A stretch of DNA of 6,832 nucleotides from positions 1 through 6,832 of the forward strand of contig JAQUAR010000082.1 of assembly GCA_028687155.1 (NCBI GenBank). The letters are read 5' to 3'. The DNA is from Methylacidiphilaceae bacterium (lineage in GTDB: Bacteria; Verrucomicrobiota; Verrucomicrobiia; Methylacidiphilales; Methylacidiphilaceae). Each line of letters starts with the position of its first letter. Position 1 is the first letter of the stretch. This document shows, piece after piece, positions 6,549 through 6,832 of this stretch. Below the pieces are notes generated by a model that saw only the letters and a list, made by a program, of their open reading frames with translations, was not told the DNA's origin and did not search any database. Made by a program: the position numbers and the translations under genes.

Positions 6549-6832
6549 TTAAAAAGGAACTTCGTCCGTCCCGCCGCCGCTCCCCTCGGTGGGAGCGGAG
6601 GGCTCTCCGCCTTCACGAGCTCGTCCATGTTCTTCTCCGGACGGAGGGTTCTCCGCCGACCGGCCCCGGGCCAGAAATTGAATTCGTTCCGCACGGACGC
6701 GGAGTCGGCTTCTCTTCTCTCCCTCTCGGGTTTCCCACTGCTCGAATTGCAGCCTGCCTTCGACGAAGATCGGTGACCCACGGTGGAGAAACTCCTTGGC
6801 GGTTTCCGCCTGACGTCCCCAGGCAACGATGT
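6549..6832 (-). CDS. ssb: Single-stranded DNA-binding protein, C-terminal part (5' end outside window)
   Basis: SSB coats single-stranded DNA during replication, repair and recombination and recruits partners through its C-terminal tip. Ninety-three complete codons are present, from 6830 down to a TAA at 6551-6549; the start lies beyond the window. The visible part opens IVAWGRQAETAKEFLHRGSP and continues IFVEGRLQFEQWETREGEKR, the typical second half of the bacterial SSB OB fold (VAWG, then a helix, the VEGRL strand and the WxxxxGxKR turn), ending near residue 53 of the fragment. Next comes a Gly/Ser/Pro/Glu-rich tail and the terminus TDEVPF, matching the conserved acidic tip ending in PF, though with fewer acidic residues than the DDDIPF of E. 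coli. It leads into rplI, an association also known from rpsF-ssb clusters. A longer overlapping minus-strand frame at 6461-6826 is not coding. Confidence 0.93.
   Translation of the reverse strand, partial: IVAWGRQAETAKEFLHRGSPIFVEGRLQFEQWETREGEKRSRLRVRAERIQFLARGRSAENPPSGEEHGRAREGGEPSAPTEGSGGGTDEVPF

Noticed and set aside
6461..6826. 121-residue minus-strand open frame at the right edge
   Set aside because: It is Arg/Ser/Pro-rich without motifs and is a frame-shifted shadow of ssb, whose own frame gives clear SSB motifs and the PF terminus.

Overview
The window is a GC-rich stretch (roughly 60% by eye) in which every gene I can support reads on the minus strand. In transcription order, from high to low coordinates, the genes are: the C-terminal part of a single-stranded DNA-binding protein (ssb, cut by the window edge), ribosomal protein bL9 (rplI), the outer-membrane assembly factor BamA, a Skp/OmpH-family periplasmic chaperone, LpxD of lipid A synthesis, homoserine dehydrogenase (hom), and the first eight codons of what is probably threonine synthase (thrC).

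Organism: BamA, Skp and LpxD together show a diderm bacterium that makes LPS or lipid A. bamA-skp-lpxD is a widespread cluster, but here it sits between ssb-rplI and hom-thrC, without the fabZ-lpxA-lpxB genes that follow lpxD in enterobacteria. This arrangement, the base composition and the diverged BamA, with a long Pro-rich region before its POTRA domains, suggest a Verrucomicrobiota-like bacterium, possibly near the Methylacidiphilales. That is an inference from memory and not a database match.

Layout: 6549-6832 ssb 3' end; 6436-6548 a 113-base gap holding the rplI ribosome binding site; 5860-6435 rplI; 5796-5859 a 64-base gap; 3030-5795 bamA; a 19-base gap; 2414-3010 skp; a 12-base gap; 1337-2401 lpxD; then two ATGA overlaps joining lpxD to hom and hom to the putative thrC. 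I see no convincing promoter or terminator, so one polycistronic transcript starting upstream of the window is the simplest reading.

How the genes work together: three blocks are joined. The first is replication and translation housekeeping (SSB, bL9). The second is envelope biogenesis: Skp holds unfolded outer-membrane proteins, BamA inserts them, and LpxD makes the lipid A precursor of the outer leaflet. The third is aspartate-family amino acid synthesis (Hom, ThrC). Tight spacing and start codons without Shine-Dalgarno sequences at bamA, skp and hom point to translational coupling. No mobile element, CRISPR array, tRNA, rRNA or clearly novel system is visible. The points worth a second look are the unusual operon junctions, the long Pro-rich region of BamA, the C-terminal tail on bL9, and gene starts that automated ORF calling would misplace or miss.
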